A stretch of DNA of 64,000 bases. Origin: Moesziomyces globuligerus. Lineage: Eukaryota > Basidiomycota > Ustilaginomycetes > Ustilaginales > Ustilaginaceae. The position numbers were made by a program, and so were the translations under genes. Numbering within the stretch: position 1 is the stretch's first letter; each line of letters begins with the position of its first letter. Below the pieces are notes generated by a model, which saw only the letters and a list, made by a program, of their open reading frames with translations, was not told the origin of the DNA and did not search any database. Shown here in pieces: positions 29,901 to 41,229 of this stretch. The stretch is from assembly GCA_030849465.1 (NCBI GenBank), contig JARVLF010000016.1:1302001-1366000 (forward strand), in the 5' to 3' direction.

Positions 29901-30839
29901 CGGGGGCGGGCAACCAGCCGTGGCTCAACGCACACCTCGACCCTGGGCTGGACCCTTAGCCAACCCCTGGGCTCGACGCATATGAACGGCTGCAACCCAA
30001 CCTAAAAATCCGCAATCCAGCGCTGTGCAATTTGCAATTTTTCCATCGCCCCTAACGGCTCATCCCAACGCCATACCTAATCCACCCGCCCTGCCGCGTC
30101 GTCTGCTGCTCTCTCCTAATCCCTCCGTTCCACTCCCCGCACTTAAGACTGGCCGCACTTGATACCAGCGACACTGGTGGTGAAGTGTGGAATGGACATC
30201 ATCCGGTGTCGGATGAGCTGTACAGCTGCCAAAGGCAAAGGTTGGGCACGGCATGCTTACGGTGGGGCAAACGCCGATAAATAGTGTTTTTTTTCGCCTA
30301 GAGGGTCCATTACACTTGCGTCACGAGTACTGTTGAAGCTGTAGGACCCTTTTTGGTTTGCGGCGATTTTGCACGGCAGCTGGCGTCGCAGAGCAAAAAA
30401 GAAAGAAAAAGGAAAAATGGGTGTGTCGGCGTTTCTCTTCAGCGGTGCAACTGGGAAAAAAGTGGGTAGGTAAGGGCGATCGTCGCGACCTCCAACGCGA
30501 AGATCGGACCAAGCATCCGACTCACGTCCGGGACGCAGGGTTGAACGACACGAACCCTTGGGTCAACACTCGGCATCGGATCTTCAAAAAAAACCCTCGA
30601 GATCGAGATCCATCCGCCCGCCGCCTCCATCAGGACCCTCCCGCTTTGCCACGTGATGCTGCTTTTCAAAGAAACCCCCCCCCCCCCTCAGCCAAATGAA
30701 CAACCCCCCCACGCCACATCTTATCCGACCCCCATGCGATCCTCGTACAGACTTCCCTCTTCCAGTGGACCAACGTTCTCAACCCTCCTCCCAACCCTGG
30801 CTTGCATCCTGAGACCTACCTACCCCTCTGCACTGCATC
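26960..30839. promoter_or_regulatory. About 3.9 kb without a convincing gene: long upstream region of the C2H2 factor
   Basis: From about 27430 to 28430 the plus strand is markedly purine-rich (GA/GGAGG), so the sense strand of the C2H2 gene is CT-rich, as in long fungal leaders and promoters. Further upstream are CCAAT/ATTGG boxes at 28671-28675, 29399-29403 and 29592-29596; T-runs at 29527-29543 (17) and 29682-29692 (11); and a C13 run at 30675-30687. A 15-bp direct repeat (GGCTGCGAAAGGCTG) occurs near 28824 and 28851. Small ORFs (up to 231 codons at 28799-29494) have no protein-like composition or splice-compatible conservation that I can see. Confidence 0.5.
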
Positions 30840-30958
30840 TAGTCCCGATCCCAATACCATTGAAACTCTGTCTACATAGGCGAGCACGAACTCCACTTGT
30901 GGTGCGCCACGCGCAGCTGTTGGACATCCTCCTCGTCTTCGAGTACCCTACTTGAGCG
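30840..30958. repeat. Diverged copy A of a tandem duplication at the 3' end of the acidic-protein gene
   Basis: This 119-bp stretch aligns with 30980-31100 with mismatches and small gaps: shared blocks include CCAATACCATTGAA, CTCTGT.TACATA, GCGCAGCTGTT and TTGAGCG. Copy A corresponds to the last codons plus the 3' flank of the neighbouring gene but has lost the stop codon position (TAG became GCG). It lies just downstream of the intact gene end. Confidence 0.75.
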
Positions 30959-30979
30959 ATTCGCACTCTGCAGTATTCG

Positions 30980-31100
30980 TAGTCGCGATCACCAATACCA
31001 TTGAAGCTCTGTGTACATATCTTTGCATGAAGATTCGCTTGCGGCACCACCTAGATGCGCAGCTGTTCGGCGTCCTTGTCCTCGAGATCGTAGTTGAGCG
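30980..31100. repeat. Copy B of the tandem duplication, containing the true gene end
   Basis: The intact copy: on the minus strand it encodes the C-terminal residues NYDLEDKDAEQLRI and the stop at 31051, followed by 3' flank. It is offset about 140 bp from copy A. Confidence 0.75.
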
Positions 31101-34100
31101 CGCCGCCAAAGATGCCTCCAAACAGGGGCGAGTGCAGCGGCGTCTTGCACGCCGACGAGGGCAGGGCGCCAGACATAGCCGCGCCGCCACTGCCCTCGAC
31201 ATCCTTGACCGCATCTTGGACGTGCATGCCTCCATCCTGCTGCTGCGGCTCGGCTTGGGGCAGCATCCCACCATCTGCCTGTGCCAGCTGCGGCGTCAGG
31301 CTGGTAGGCGGTGCAGGCTGCAGTAGATCCTTACCGTGCGTTGCTGCGCCGACAGGAGCAGGCGAGGCGCGCGGCGTCGGCGTAGCGTCCGTGATTCTCA
31401 TCCTCGGGAACGCCGTCGCGGGCGAATCGCCCTCCTCGTATCCATTGCTACCTTCGGGGAGACTCGAGAGGTGCAGCAGCGGCGTCGACGGCATCGGCGA
31501 CACCGACGCCGCCCTCCTCTCCTCCAGCCCAGGCGAGCCCGCCTCGCCTCCCTCGGCCTGCGCAGCCAGGAGCGCCGCGCGACGCGCCCGCTTTTCGCGC
31601 TTCTCCTTCCGCGTGATGCGCCCGGGACCGGCGCTCGTGTTGGAGGCCACACTCGCCGCATCCGCGCCACCGCCAACACGCATCGCAGCTACCTGGCTGT
31701 ACGTCGGCGTGCGGTGCGGAGCATACGGGCTGCTCGACGGCGGCGGGATCTCGCCGCCCCGCGTCGGGAACAGCACGGGCGAAATGATAAACGATCGTCG
31801 ACGGCCCGACGCACTGACGCCCGAATGCTCCGCATCGCCGCGAGCATCCTCGTGTGGCTGGCGCAGCGGGCTGATCGAAAACATCTCGGGATGACGCACC
31901 GCATTCGAGCTCGAGCGGAACGGCGAGCTGGTGCGTCGGCTGCCGGACTGGCCCTGCGACCTGGTCAGCAGGAACGTGCCCAGCGGCTGCTGCTGATGCG
32001 GCTGCTGCTGGAATGCATTCTGCGACGGCACCGGCGCCGCCTGCGAATCGCGGAACGAGCCCATGGGGATCTTGTGCCATCTCGCAAACGCATTCAGGTT
32101 AAGGCCCGGCGCCGAGGACGACGACTTGCGCGAGGCCCGCATCGACGGACGTCGCTCGCCTTCCTCTGCGGCCTGCGCTTCCGGCGACGGCGACTTGGAG
32201 CCAGCACCGCGCCAGATCATGCTCGAGTCTACCACGTCGTCCAGCTCCATCGGATCCACCTCCGCCACCGGTTCGGGAGACGAAGGCGCCAGCTCGCTGT
32301 ACTCATCCAGAGCAGATGCAGCGTCGTTGGCCGACGAGAATCGTCGCAGACGCTTGGCAGACAGGCCGTCTTCCATCAGCGAGCTCCTGCGCCCGGCGCT
32401 GCGCTTCTTGGCAAGGCCCTTCTTCTCCAAACTCCTCTTGCCCGAGAAGGGAGAGGGTGCCTTGCGGGAGCCGTCGATCACAGCGCGATGGACCGACTTG
32501 GCCGACGTCGGCATGAAGCTGCCCATCTGCGGCTTGGCCACGTTGGCGAGGCGTTGCTGTTCGGGCGTCTTGGGTGCGCCCATCGAAGCGTTCGCCGAAG
32601 AGGAGCTGCTTGCGCCCGTGCTACCATGGCCGCCGAGCGCAGGCAGCTGCACACCGGCCACTAGGCTGGCAGCTTCTTGGATAGTAACGCCGAGCGCTGC
32701 GGCGGCAGCATTGAGCGTTCCTTCAGGATCGCGCGCCAGGTCTTCGGTCGAGATCGTGATGCCGACATCGTTGCCCGCTTGCTCGTCCGACGAGGTGGGC
32801 GAAGCTCCCGAGCCGCTGCTAGAAAGCTTCCCATTTGCACTCGAGTCCGAGGTCGAGGTGAGCTGCTGTGCGGCCGACGGCGAAGGGAGGTTGCTGCTGG
32901 CCGCAGGCGAAAGACGGCGCGAGTTGGTGGCCATAGCGCGTGCACGTCTTGCATTGCGTCCGCCACGGGGTGCGACCGAGCCAACGAGAAGACGCGGGTA
33001 CGGCATGTCCTCTTCAGGGAGCTCGTCCGTGGTGTCGCCGTCGTCGTCGGGAACTCCAAGGAAGCCGGCGTGACCGCCGCCAGGAGCAGACCAGAGCCGG
33101 TTGCCGCCCTGGTCGAATTCCCAATCGGCGCTGTCGTCGTCACTGTCGTCGACGAACTCGAATTCGCCGTCAGAGCCAAAGACCGCTTCTCCGTCGCCGG
33201 CACGAGCGTAGATCAGGCGTCCGTCGAGATCCTCAATGACGAGCAGCGGCATCTCGGGCTTTGGCTGGTCCCCACGGTCCTCGGCGCCCTCGGACGTGGC
33301 GACGGTCTGGTCGGCACTGGTAGCTGCGGTGCCAATGTGCGCGATGAGAGGTGCGTCGAGCAGGCCACCCTCGAGGTCGCTGATGTCGTGGTCCTCGTCC
33401 GAGTCGGTGGTGAACTCGTCGTCATCGTCGCCGTTTTCGACCTGGGTGTCGGCGAGGCCAGTCTCGCTGTCGGTGGACGTTTCGAAAAAGTCGGTGAAGG
33501 AGGGCTCGGAAGAGGAGTTGAAGGCCTCCTGCTCCTCGAAGAGTTCATCGTCGATGGCAGGAAGGCCGTACATGCGGAGGGTATCTGGCGACATGGAGAG
33601 CAAATCGGCGTCGTCGCCGTCGTCGTCTTGATCACCATCCTCGACGTCGGCCTCGACTTCTTCACCGGCCTCAGCTCCGTCTTCCTTGGAGGCCCGGCGT
33701 ATCGCCATGGAGCGTGCGCGGTGCTGCAAATCACCTTTGCTTGCCCAGTTGCGGTCGCCGGCATAGCGCGATCGATCCGTGGCATCGCGCTGCGACAGGC
33801 GCGCCTTTGCCTTGGATTCGCGGTCCAGTGCGTCCTGAATGATGTAGCGCTCTTCCTCCTCTTCGGTGTCTTCGCCCGAAGCGCCGCTGCCAAGCAGCGA
33901 TTCGCCATCGCCAGCCTCGGCGAGCTTGCGCTCCATCTCGGTGTCGGAATCGGATTCAAGGTCATCGCTGTCGACACTCTTTGCCTTGCCCTTGTTGAGG
34001 CTAGAGAAGGAAGGACCGGCGACGGAAGCGTCATCCTGGGCGTCGTCGTCGGAGGGGACGTCGGTGAGGTCGGAGTCTGTGTCGAGCTCCTCGAAGCGCT

Positions 34101-34700
34101 CCTTGCGAACGCTTGCCTTTCGCTCGGCACGGGGTCGATCCTTCTTGGTCGAGTAGACCTTTGAGGGTCTCTTGGCGTTGGAAGTTCTTGGTGCCTTTCG
34201 GGACGACATGGCGAGGGTGGGTACGGGGAGTTTGATGCCGGGGATGTGTTTGGAACCGAGGTCGTCGTACTCGTCTGCCGAGCTGGAAAGGTCGTTGTCG
34301 GAGAGAAAGAGGGGACGCGGCGAGCCTCCGACGCTGGAGCCTGAGCGCGAGGAAGGGCCCGACTTGTACGCGCCGGTGCGGGCGTAGGGGCTGGAACGGC
34401 CGGGGGTGGTCTGCAGCTTTGCCTGCAGGCTCTTGCGGTGGTTGAGGGGATGGATCGAGTCTGCACGTCTAGCGGAACGTGCTGTGATGCGCGGGCAGGG
34501 TCGATATGGGCAAGCATGCGCGAGAGGCGAGCGTGAAAGGATGAGGATGTAGTCAGTACATGCTCCCAGAGGGGTGACAGTCGAACAGGAGTAGCCACAG
34601 CTGTGTGCAAAACAGCCAAGCACCAGTGAAGGGTGGAAGCAGGGTGGTGGCAGCCAGGATGCGGCCACTTACAAGTATCTGCAGTGAGTTGGCGAGACAT
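31051..34700 (-). CDS. Large acidic, disordered nuclear-type protein (about 1,145 aa), two exons
   Basis: The main frame runs 34668-31051, but a better 5' end is a 28-nt first exon (34700-34673, MSRQLTADT) ending at GTAAGT and joining in phase at 34460 (intron 212 nt) or at 34481 (191 nt). An internal Met at 34209 (MSSRKAPRTS) is a fallback start. The first 550 residues are rich in Asp/Glu/Ser with nuclear-type basic clusters. The most conserved-looking core is LLVIEDLDGRLIYARAGDGE, GSDGEFEFVDDSDDDS and GDTTDELPEEDMPYPRLLVG. This organisation faintly recalls the fungal IFH1/CRF1 ribosomal-gene coactivators, but I cannot confirm it. No enzyme domain is visible. Confidence 0.8.
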
Positions 34701-36097
34701 GAAGTAGGAGTTGGACGAGCGAGGTAGAGCCCGTACGGTGCGAGTCGGATCGACGGCGAGAACGAAGGAGGTGACGACGGCGATGCAGTAGAATCACCGT
34801 ACCAGCTTCGGCAGAGGAAGAGTGCGGGTCGAGTGCGGGGACGAGGGAGCCGCGCGCTCACGCAGGAGGGAGGCGTCTACGGTGCAGTCGGATGCACTGG
34901 ATACGGTGAGGGCCGGGTATTGTGGTAGAAGAAACCGAGTGTATGCGATGAGTTGGGCAGAAGCGGAAGCGAGCGATGGGCGGCACTGAACATGTTCTGG
35001 TGTGAGGATGGTCAGGTGGATCGTCCCTTGGCTAGCGCTTCTGAGACCCAGGTGGTAGGGGAAGCGGGTGCAAGATGGCGGTGCCAGGCGGTAGGCTGGA
35101 TAGATTGTCGAGAAGGACGTTGGGGTCTGAAGAGCCAGCAGTGAGTGAGAAAGTAGCGACCGGTGGAGTCGGTGCTTCAAGCGAAGGATAGGGCGTGACG
35201 GATGGCTGGTGAGTCTGATAGGACTAGAGGCGCTTGGTGATATCGAACGAGTATGTTGCTGTAAGCTGGTGACTGCTAATGAGGCAAGGAGCGTCCGATG
35301 GCTTGAATCGAAGCTGTTCTTAGCGGACGTGTGGGTCCAAGCAGCAGCAGCAGAAGAGGTGGTGTTGGTGGGCTGGAAGGAGGGACGATGTTGAGCGGCG
35401 AAGGGCAACGTCGAGTCCGGATGGCGAGCAGCCACTGTGACTGCGCTGCGCGCCGAGGCGCCAGGCGGCAGACCAGTCGACCGGAACTCAGCTCGAACCG
35501 GCCGTCTGCGCAACCAAGCTTCTCGCCTCCTAAAATTTCAGCCTCGGCGCCAGTGCCTTGCTCCGCCTGTGCTTCTGCGCATTTGTTTTCGCCTGCAGGC
35601 CCACGCCATCCAGTGGATCCTTTTTTCCCTCCTTTTTTTTTGGAAGACCTGAGCCGCTAGTGTTGATGTGGTACACTGACCTGGAGCCTGGAAGATAACA
35701 CCCCGACCCTGCTCACGCGCCGCACGGCTGATTTTTTTTTCGCGCTAGCGCAACACAGCACGCCAGTGCGATTTTTTTTCGACATCCCGCTGCGATTTCG
35801 CTCGAGTGACGCACGTTTGCCTTTATGCGGATGAAGGGTTCACAAATTTGAGGGGAAAAAATTGCAGCCACAGCGAGAACCCCGCGGCGGACCGATTGGG
35901 CCAAACCACCCGATCTTACCGTAGCATCACCGATGCCACCCTCAGATGCAGCGTCGCTAACGACGGACCACAGATCGTGCTTGGTTCGGCTTGCTGGTCT
36001 CTCTTTCTCATGTAATCTTGCACCGAAAGCGAATGGAATCGATTGAGTTCCGCTAGATACGATAACGAGTCGTACGTGTACAGCTACAGTGAGCACA
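34701..36097. promoter_or_regulatory. 1.4-kb upstream region of the acidic-protein gene
   Basis: Both flanking genes are on the minus strand, so this holds the promoter and leader of the acidic-protein gene and the 3' flank of the transporter. The sense strand is pyrimidine-rich near the gene; T-runs occur near 35630-35640 and 35731-35740. A 239-codon minus-strand ORF (34794-35513) has leader-like composition and no recognisable similarity. Confidence 0.45.
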
Positions 36098-38107
36098 TCA
36101 GCCGCAAAGCTCGTTGCTGTATCTGCGCACCAAACGCACGGCGAGGACTCCGGCCACAAGCGCGCAGCACCCTCCCAAGCGGAAGATGAGACCTAGCGCG
36201 TCGCTCTTCTGCCCCGCCGGCGCATCAGGCCCAGCGGCAGGGTCCGCAGGGGCAATCTCAGGACCTCCGCCCGGCTCCATGATGGCAAAGATGAGTGAGG
36301 ACAGCGCGGTCACCAAGAATTGCGGGATGACAATCGCCACGTTGTGCAGTCCGAGCACGGTACCGGCGTGTGACGAGGTGCTGCACGCTGTGCTCGGCCC
36401 ATCTTCCAGATCGACATCCTGAGCATGTGCTTGGGCGCCCGCCTCGCCCTCGCGATCCTCCTCCTCTCGACCGCCAAAAGAGAGTGTGGACTCCAGCTGG
36501 TCCTCATCGTCCGAGGCAGGATCGCCGTGGAGATGGTGGTGCGACTTCTTACTAGCTTGCGAAATCGGCCTGGACCGGCTTTCTCCCGATGCGTCGTAGG
36601 AAGGAGTGCGACTGATGCTTCTGCGATGGTGTCCATCGTCGCGCGAGTGGTCTGCGAGCAGCGCCATTGTCACCTCGTCTGCCGAATCGCGTGAGGCAGA
36701 CGCCCGGATCGACGACACGGGCCGGCTCAGCGCAAGCCCATTGCTCCTCCCCCCGGCCGGTACCTCCTTGGCCTGTTGCGTCTGGATGAGAATGCCTAGC
36801 AGGCTGTACGGGATCCAGTTGGAGATGGCAAAGCAGAAGCCGACCGAGGCGATGACCCAGGTGGCGAGGAAGACGCTCTGCGTCAACCCGGCAAAGTAGG
36901 TGCCCATCATCGAGATGAAGAAGACAAAGTTGGCAAACACCCACCAGAACGGCAGCTCGGGGCATCGGTCGCGCAGTGAGCGAAGCTTGCCCACCAGCGC
37001 CGAGTTGGCAAACCACACGGGATGCACGTGCGATTCGTGCACCGGATTCGGCACCACCAGCGGCAGGATGATCGAGGTGATCAGCGACAGCACGGCGTGC
37101 CAGAAGAACGCCCGGCTGCCTGCCCGTGTAGCTTGTTCGAAGAGCTCGTGGTCGCTCTGCTTGCCACCGTTCATGCGCACTTCCGCCTTGTAGATCTCGC
37201 CCACCCACACCGTGCTGTAGAAGAGGATGGGGAACCAGCCGATCTGCGCAAAAAATTGGATCTTGAAGATCTCCACGATCGGCTGCGGCAGACTGCGCGC
37301 CTGCGTGTATAGATCGGCGAAAACCGCACTGATGCCCAAAGCCTTGGCATGTTTCGTGGAAGATGCACCCAGCGTGCGCGTAGGGACGAGCACCTGCTCT
37401 TCCACACCGAATACGACGAGCGTGTGCGTCGCAACGAGGATGGCACTGACCAGCACCGAGACGATCTGTATCTGGGTGCTGCCGAGAAACCTCGGCGCTA
37501 CGCTGGGCAGATCCAAATTGCCGATGAGGAAGCTCAGCACCGATCCGACGCCGCACAAGCGGGCTGCCCAGGCATTGGCTTCCGCCTGGTCCTCTGTTGC
37601 CGCGACGTCGACCATCAGCGCACGGTCGAGCGCCGTGACCGCATTGACCGAGAAGTCTACGAGGTAGACGGCCAGGACACCGATCCAGATTGCCAGGCTG
37701 CGGTGAGCGTCTGTGTCGTGGGTCGTGAACCAGCCTGCCACCTCTCGTGCAAAGCCGAGCAGCAGGATGCTGAAGGCACAGATGAGGGCTGATACGGCCA
37801 GAAACGGTCGGCGTCGTCCAAAGCGTGATGTGCTGTTGTCCGCGAGACTGCCGATGAGCGGTTGGACGATGAGGCCGGAAAGCGGCCCAGCGACAAAGAC
37901 GGCTGCCATGGCGGATTTGGACAGCCCGAGATCGAGCAGGTACGGGGGCGCGAACGCCATGTCCATCGACCAAACCGTCTGGGCACCGAGCACGCCGAGC
38001 GTGAGTAGCGGCAACTGCAACGGCGGCGGCGCGTGCACACGCGCATGGCCAACCAGCTGGTGCCCGGCACTCGCCGCATGTGCGGACGCCACCGACACTC
38101 CCACCAT
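36098..38107 (-). CDS. GPH/SLC45-type sugar:proton symporter (sucrose or alpha-glucoside permease-like)
   Basis: 669 residues, polytopic. The first helices follow residue 34 (LLTLGVLGAQTVWSMDMAF, PPYLLDLGLSK), then GPLSGLIVQPLIGSLAD and the family signature RFGRRRPFL (residues 95-103). This matches fission yeast Sut1 and SLC45/plant SUT carriers rather than the hexose-transporter group. A cytosolic loop of roughly 130 residues (about 460-590), polar, His/Ser-rich and then acidic, separates the tenth and eleventh helices. Two helices close the protein (NVAIVIPQFLVTALSSLIF, GGCCALVAGVLAVRLV). Substrate is probably a disaccharide or glucoside; it acts in plasma or vacuolar membrane. It is divergent from SmF. 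Confidence 0.87.
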   Translation of the reverse strand: MVGVSVASAHAASAGHQLVGHARVHAPPPLQLPLLTLGVLGAQTVWSMDMAFAPPYLLDLGLSKSAMAAVFVAGPLSGLIVQPLIGSLADNSTSRFGRRRPFLAVSALICAFSILLLGFAREVAGWFTTHDTDAHRSLAIWIGVLAVYLVDFSVNAVTALDRALMVDVAATEDQAEANAWAARLCGVGSVLSFLIGNLDLPSVAPRFLGSTQIQIVSVLVSAILVATHTLVVFGVEEQVLVPTRTLGASSTKHAKALGISAVFADLYTQARSLPQPIVEIFKIQFFAQIGWFPILFYSTVWVGEIYKAEVRMNGGKQSDHELFEQATRAGSRAFFWHAVLSLITSIILPLVVPNPVHESHVHPVWFANSALVGKLRSLRDRCPELPFWWVFANFVFFISMMGTYFAGLTQSVFLATWVIASVGFCFAISNWIPYSLLGILIQTQQAKEVPAGGRSNGLALSRPVSSIRASASRDSADEVTMALLADHSRDDGHHRRSISRTPSYDASGESRSRPISQASKKSHHHLHGDPASDDEDQLESTLSFGGREEEDREGEAGAQAHAQDVDLEDGPSTACSTSSHAGTVLGLHNVAIVIPQFLVTALSSLIFAIMEPGGGPEIAPADPAAGPDAPAGQKSDALGLIFRLGGCCALVAGVLAVRLVRRYSNELCG

Positions 38108-38975
38108 AGCGATGCTTGACCTGTGTGTGACCGCTCGCCGTCAAGATGCGCGCGAGGCGTCGCCGTACTAGACCTGGGTGGTGCGGCTTGAAGGACGCCG
38201 GGTGATCCCGTCTATAGCATGGCCGACAGACCGAGTATGCTTGTTCGGGATGCGTGCGTACGCTGGTTCGGTTGCTGTTTCGCCGTGTTCTAAATGCGAT
38301 CAAGGCGAGCTGTCGATCCGAATGGTTGGATGTGGTAGAGAGGCTGGCAGATCACGATCCGTGCGTTGCTTTCAAGCGTGGTGAGGATGGGGTGGGAAGG
38401 CGGGCCTGCTGCAAGACTCGGAGCGTTCCTAGCTTTGCGGGCCGGAGCGTTTCAAGTTAAAGCGCTGGCTGAACCCTTGCAGGTTGCTGTGTGCGTGTGC
38501 ACCGCAGACCAACACCGACGACGCACGCGCCACGGCTCAGCCGGGCCATGGGAATTTGTAGTGCGATTGTTAGACCCCCAAAGTCAAGGATTCGGGGACG
38601 AGTCCCACTTTCGTGCGATTGCCGAGCTCAGAAGGAAACGCGGTTGTTGGCGGTGGAGGATCCGCACATTTGGACAAGGATTCCATCTGCACACCTCTCT
38701 CCATCGCCACGACCCGTGAACCGACAGACCTCGCAGCAGCCATCACCACTAGCTCTGGTTTGCATCCCTGCAACGATCACTGCGGAAGGCATATACCCAA
38801 CCCACTACACCGTCACTAGCAAGTGCGACCCTGCGCTGCATTCTCACTCGCTCAAGGACACGACTTCGACGCATATCCTAACACCCCCAAGCCTTGGACC
38901 CGTGTACCGATCCGCCTGCTGCTCCCCAAGAGTGCTACCGGAATATAGTCGGACCAACATAGAGCTACTCGCAGC
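38108..38975. promoter_or_regulatory. 868-bp divergent promoter region (transporter / SmF)
   Basis: Between divergent start codons. No additional gene, repeat or tRNA is apparent. An imperfect inverted sequence (GATTCGGGGACGAGTCCC, near 38588-38605) was noted but has no tRNA context. Confidence 0.45.
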
Positions 38976-39304
38976 ATGTCGAGCGTAAGTAGTCTGTGCC
39001 GTGCAGCTTCCACGCTTGCGATTGGATGAGATGCTGACGTTTTCGGTCCCTCCTATCTTTGCAGTTCCAGCCTGTCAACCCGAAACCATTCCTGCAGCTC
39101 CAGACGGGCAAGCCGGTGCTGGTGCGACTCAAGTGGGGGATGGAGTACAAGGGCTTCCTCGTCAGCACCGACAGCTATATGAACCTTCAACTCGCCAACA
39201 CCGAGGAGTTCCAGGACGGCAAATCCAACGGCATGCTCGGCGAAGTCTTCATCCGTTGCAACAACGTCCTCTACCTCAGAGAACTCTCCGACGAGTCAAC
39301 ATGA
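38976..39304 (+). CDS. SMX3: Small nuclear ribonucleoprotein F (SmF), two exons
   Basis: Exon 1 is nine bases (38976-38984, ATG TCG AGC) followed by GTAAGT; exon 2 is 39065-39304 after TTTGCAG. The product is 82 residues, matching SmF length. Motifs are [39 protein letters not shown] and NTEEFQDG (Sm1), and [17 protein letters not shown] (Sm2, with the RNA-contacting RCNN). SmF is one of seven Sm-ring subunits of U1, U2, U4 and U5 snRNPs, assembled in the cytoplasm and acting in the nucleus. It is convergent with TCP1. Confidence 0.96.
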
Positions 39305-39552
39305 TGCATCCCATCCCTTCCTCCCAACTCTTGTGATCTCAAAAATGACACCTGCCCCGATCTTGTAACAGTATGCGCAAAACACAACTACTTTTCCCAA
39401 GCTTGCCTTAGCGGCAACCGCCGCTGGCCAGGCCGTGCGCACATTTGACGCCCTTTTCTCAACATTCAGTCCACAGCTCATCTACGCGCAATGATTCGTA
39501 GGGGCGTTTTGAGTTTCTGTACATTGATCACATGGCTGATGGTCAGGCCGGT

Positions 39553-41229
39553 TTACATGTGGGCATGCGGGTCCTCGGGTGGCTGTTCGGGTGCGATGGT
39601 GATCGCGTCGTCGATGCGGAGCAAGCTGGTAGCCGCCTCGAGTGCAGACTTGAGGCTACGGATCTTGCTCACCGTGGGCTCAAGCACACCCGCCTTGAGG
39701 TTATCCCTGACCTGGCCGTTGAGCAGATCGAGGCCGTAGAAGCGAAGTGCCTTCTTGGGGTCGCCTGCATTGGCGTTCTGGGCAGCATTGTGGTAGGCCC
39801 TCAGCTTGGCCACCAGATCGGTGCTGTCCTTGGCTGCGTTGACGGCCAGCGTCTTGGGGATGACGAGCAGCGCCTGTGCGAACTCGGCGATCGCGAGCTG
39901 CTCGCGACTGCCGAGCGTGGTGGCAAAGTTCTCGAGGTAGATGCTCAGCGCCGACTCGACCGCACCACCGCCGGGGACGACCGAGCCGCTCTCGAGCGTA
40001 CGTTTGATGACGCAGAGGCTGTCGTGGAGCGCGCGCTCCATCTCGTCGAGCAGATAGTCGTTGGCACCGCGCAGCACGATCGAACTCGAGCTGACCGTCT
40101 TTGTGCCACGGATGAGGATGAGCTCGTCGTCGCTGATGCGCTCCTGCGCCACCTCGTCGGCAGTACCGAGGCTGCTCGCCTCGAACGTCTCCTCGCCCTC
40201 GAGGTTGCTGAGACTGCTGACAAGCTGGCCGCCGGTGGCCTTGGCGATCCGGCGCAGGTCCTCCTTGCGGCAACGGCGTACGGCCATGGCGCCAGCCTCG
40301 ACAAACTCCTTGAGACAGAGGTCGTCGATGCCCTTGGTGGTGAGGATGACGTTGGCGCCCGAGGCAAGGATCTTGCGCACGCGCTCGAGCACGATCTCGC
40401 TCTCGCGCGCACGGATCTTCTCGAGCTGGTCCGGGTCGTCGATGGTGATGTGCACGCCGAGGTGCATGCGCTGCTTGACGAGGTTGATGTCGAGCAGGGC
40501 GATCTTGGCGTTGGTGACGCGCGTCTTCATGGCTTGGGAAGCGACGGTGCAGTTGAGTGCGTAGCCGTTGATGAAGAGCGACTCGCGCGCCGACTTGCCG
40601 TGCGCCTTGAGCACGTTGACCGCCTTGACGGGGTACTTGATCTCGCCGCGCGGGTTGATAGTCTTGACGGCGAGCATGGCATCGACGGCGATCTGTGCGA
40701 AAAAGTCGTCGTCGGCACCGATGATCTTGCTCGACATGCTCGTCTTGGCGACGTTGATGAGCGACTCCTTGCCGAGCGTGTCGACCTTGGTGGAGAGCTG
40801 GTCCTGGAGATACTTGCACGCCTCGCGGCAGGCGAGACGGTAGCCAGTGATGATGGTGGTGGGGTGGATCTTGTTCTTGACCAGCTCGTTGGCACGGCGG
40901 AGGAGCTCGGCGGCGATGATGACTACCGAGGTGGTGCCGTCACCGACCTCCTTGTCCTGCTGCTGGGCGAGCTCGACGAGGATGCGACCGGCGGGCTGGT
41001 CGACCTCGAGGAGCGAGAGGATGGTGGCGCCGTCGTTGGAGATGGTCACGTCGCCAATGTCATCCACGAGCATCTTGTCGAGGCCGACGGGGCCGAGCGA
41101 CGACTTGACAATGTTGGCGATCGACTGGGCGGCAAGGACGTTCTGGTTGCGGATCTCGGCGCCGGAAAGGCGCTCGCCGCCGATGAAGAGGCCGGCATTG
41201 CGCGGGTCCTTTTGAAAGAGCTGCGCCAT
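39553..41229 (-). CDS. TCP1: T-complex protein 1 subunit alpha (CCT1)
   Basis: 558 residues in one exon, the family length. It is group II chaperonin throughout, and closest to the alpha subunit: [58 protein letters not shown] (ATP site, GDGTT at 96-100), [38 protein letters not shown] and [15 protein letters not shown] is the cytosolic hetero-octameric ring that folds actin and tubulin. It is preceded by a 2.1-kb divergent region shared with the RRM gene. A 629-codon open frame on the opposite strand is a shadow of this gene. Confidence 0.97.
   Translation of the reverse strand: MAQLFQKDPRNAGLFIGGERLSGAEIRNQNVLAAQSIANIVKSSLGPVGLDKMLVDDIGDVTISNDGATILSLLEVDQPAGRILVELAQQQDKEVGDGTTSVVIIAAELLRRANELVKNKIHPTTIITGYRLACREACKYLQDQLSTKVDTLGKESLINVAKTSMSSKIIGADDDFFAQIAVDAMLAVKTINPRGEIKYPVKAVNVLKAHGKSARESLFINGYALNCTVASQAMKTRVTNAKIALLDINLVKQRMHLGVHITIDDPDQLEKIRARESEIVLERVRKILASGANVILTTKGIDDLCLKEFVEAGAMAVRRCRKEDLRRIAKATGGQLVSSLSNLEGEETFEASSLGTADEVAQERISDDELILIRGTKTVSSSSIVLRGANDYLLDEMERALHDSLCVIKRTLESGSVVPGGGAVESALSIYLENFATTLGSREQLAIAEFAQALLVIPKTLAVNAAKDSTDLVAKLRAYHNAAQNANAGDPKKALRFYGLDLLNGQVRDNLKAGVLEPTVSKIRSLKSALEAATSLLRIDDAITIAPEQPPEDPHAHM

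Noticed and set aside
36552..38303. 583-codon minus-strand frame overlapping the transporter
   Set aside because: An alternative frame of the GPH transporter gene, Arg/His-rich, with no membrane helices.
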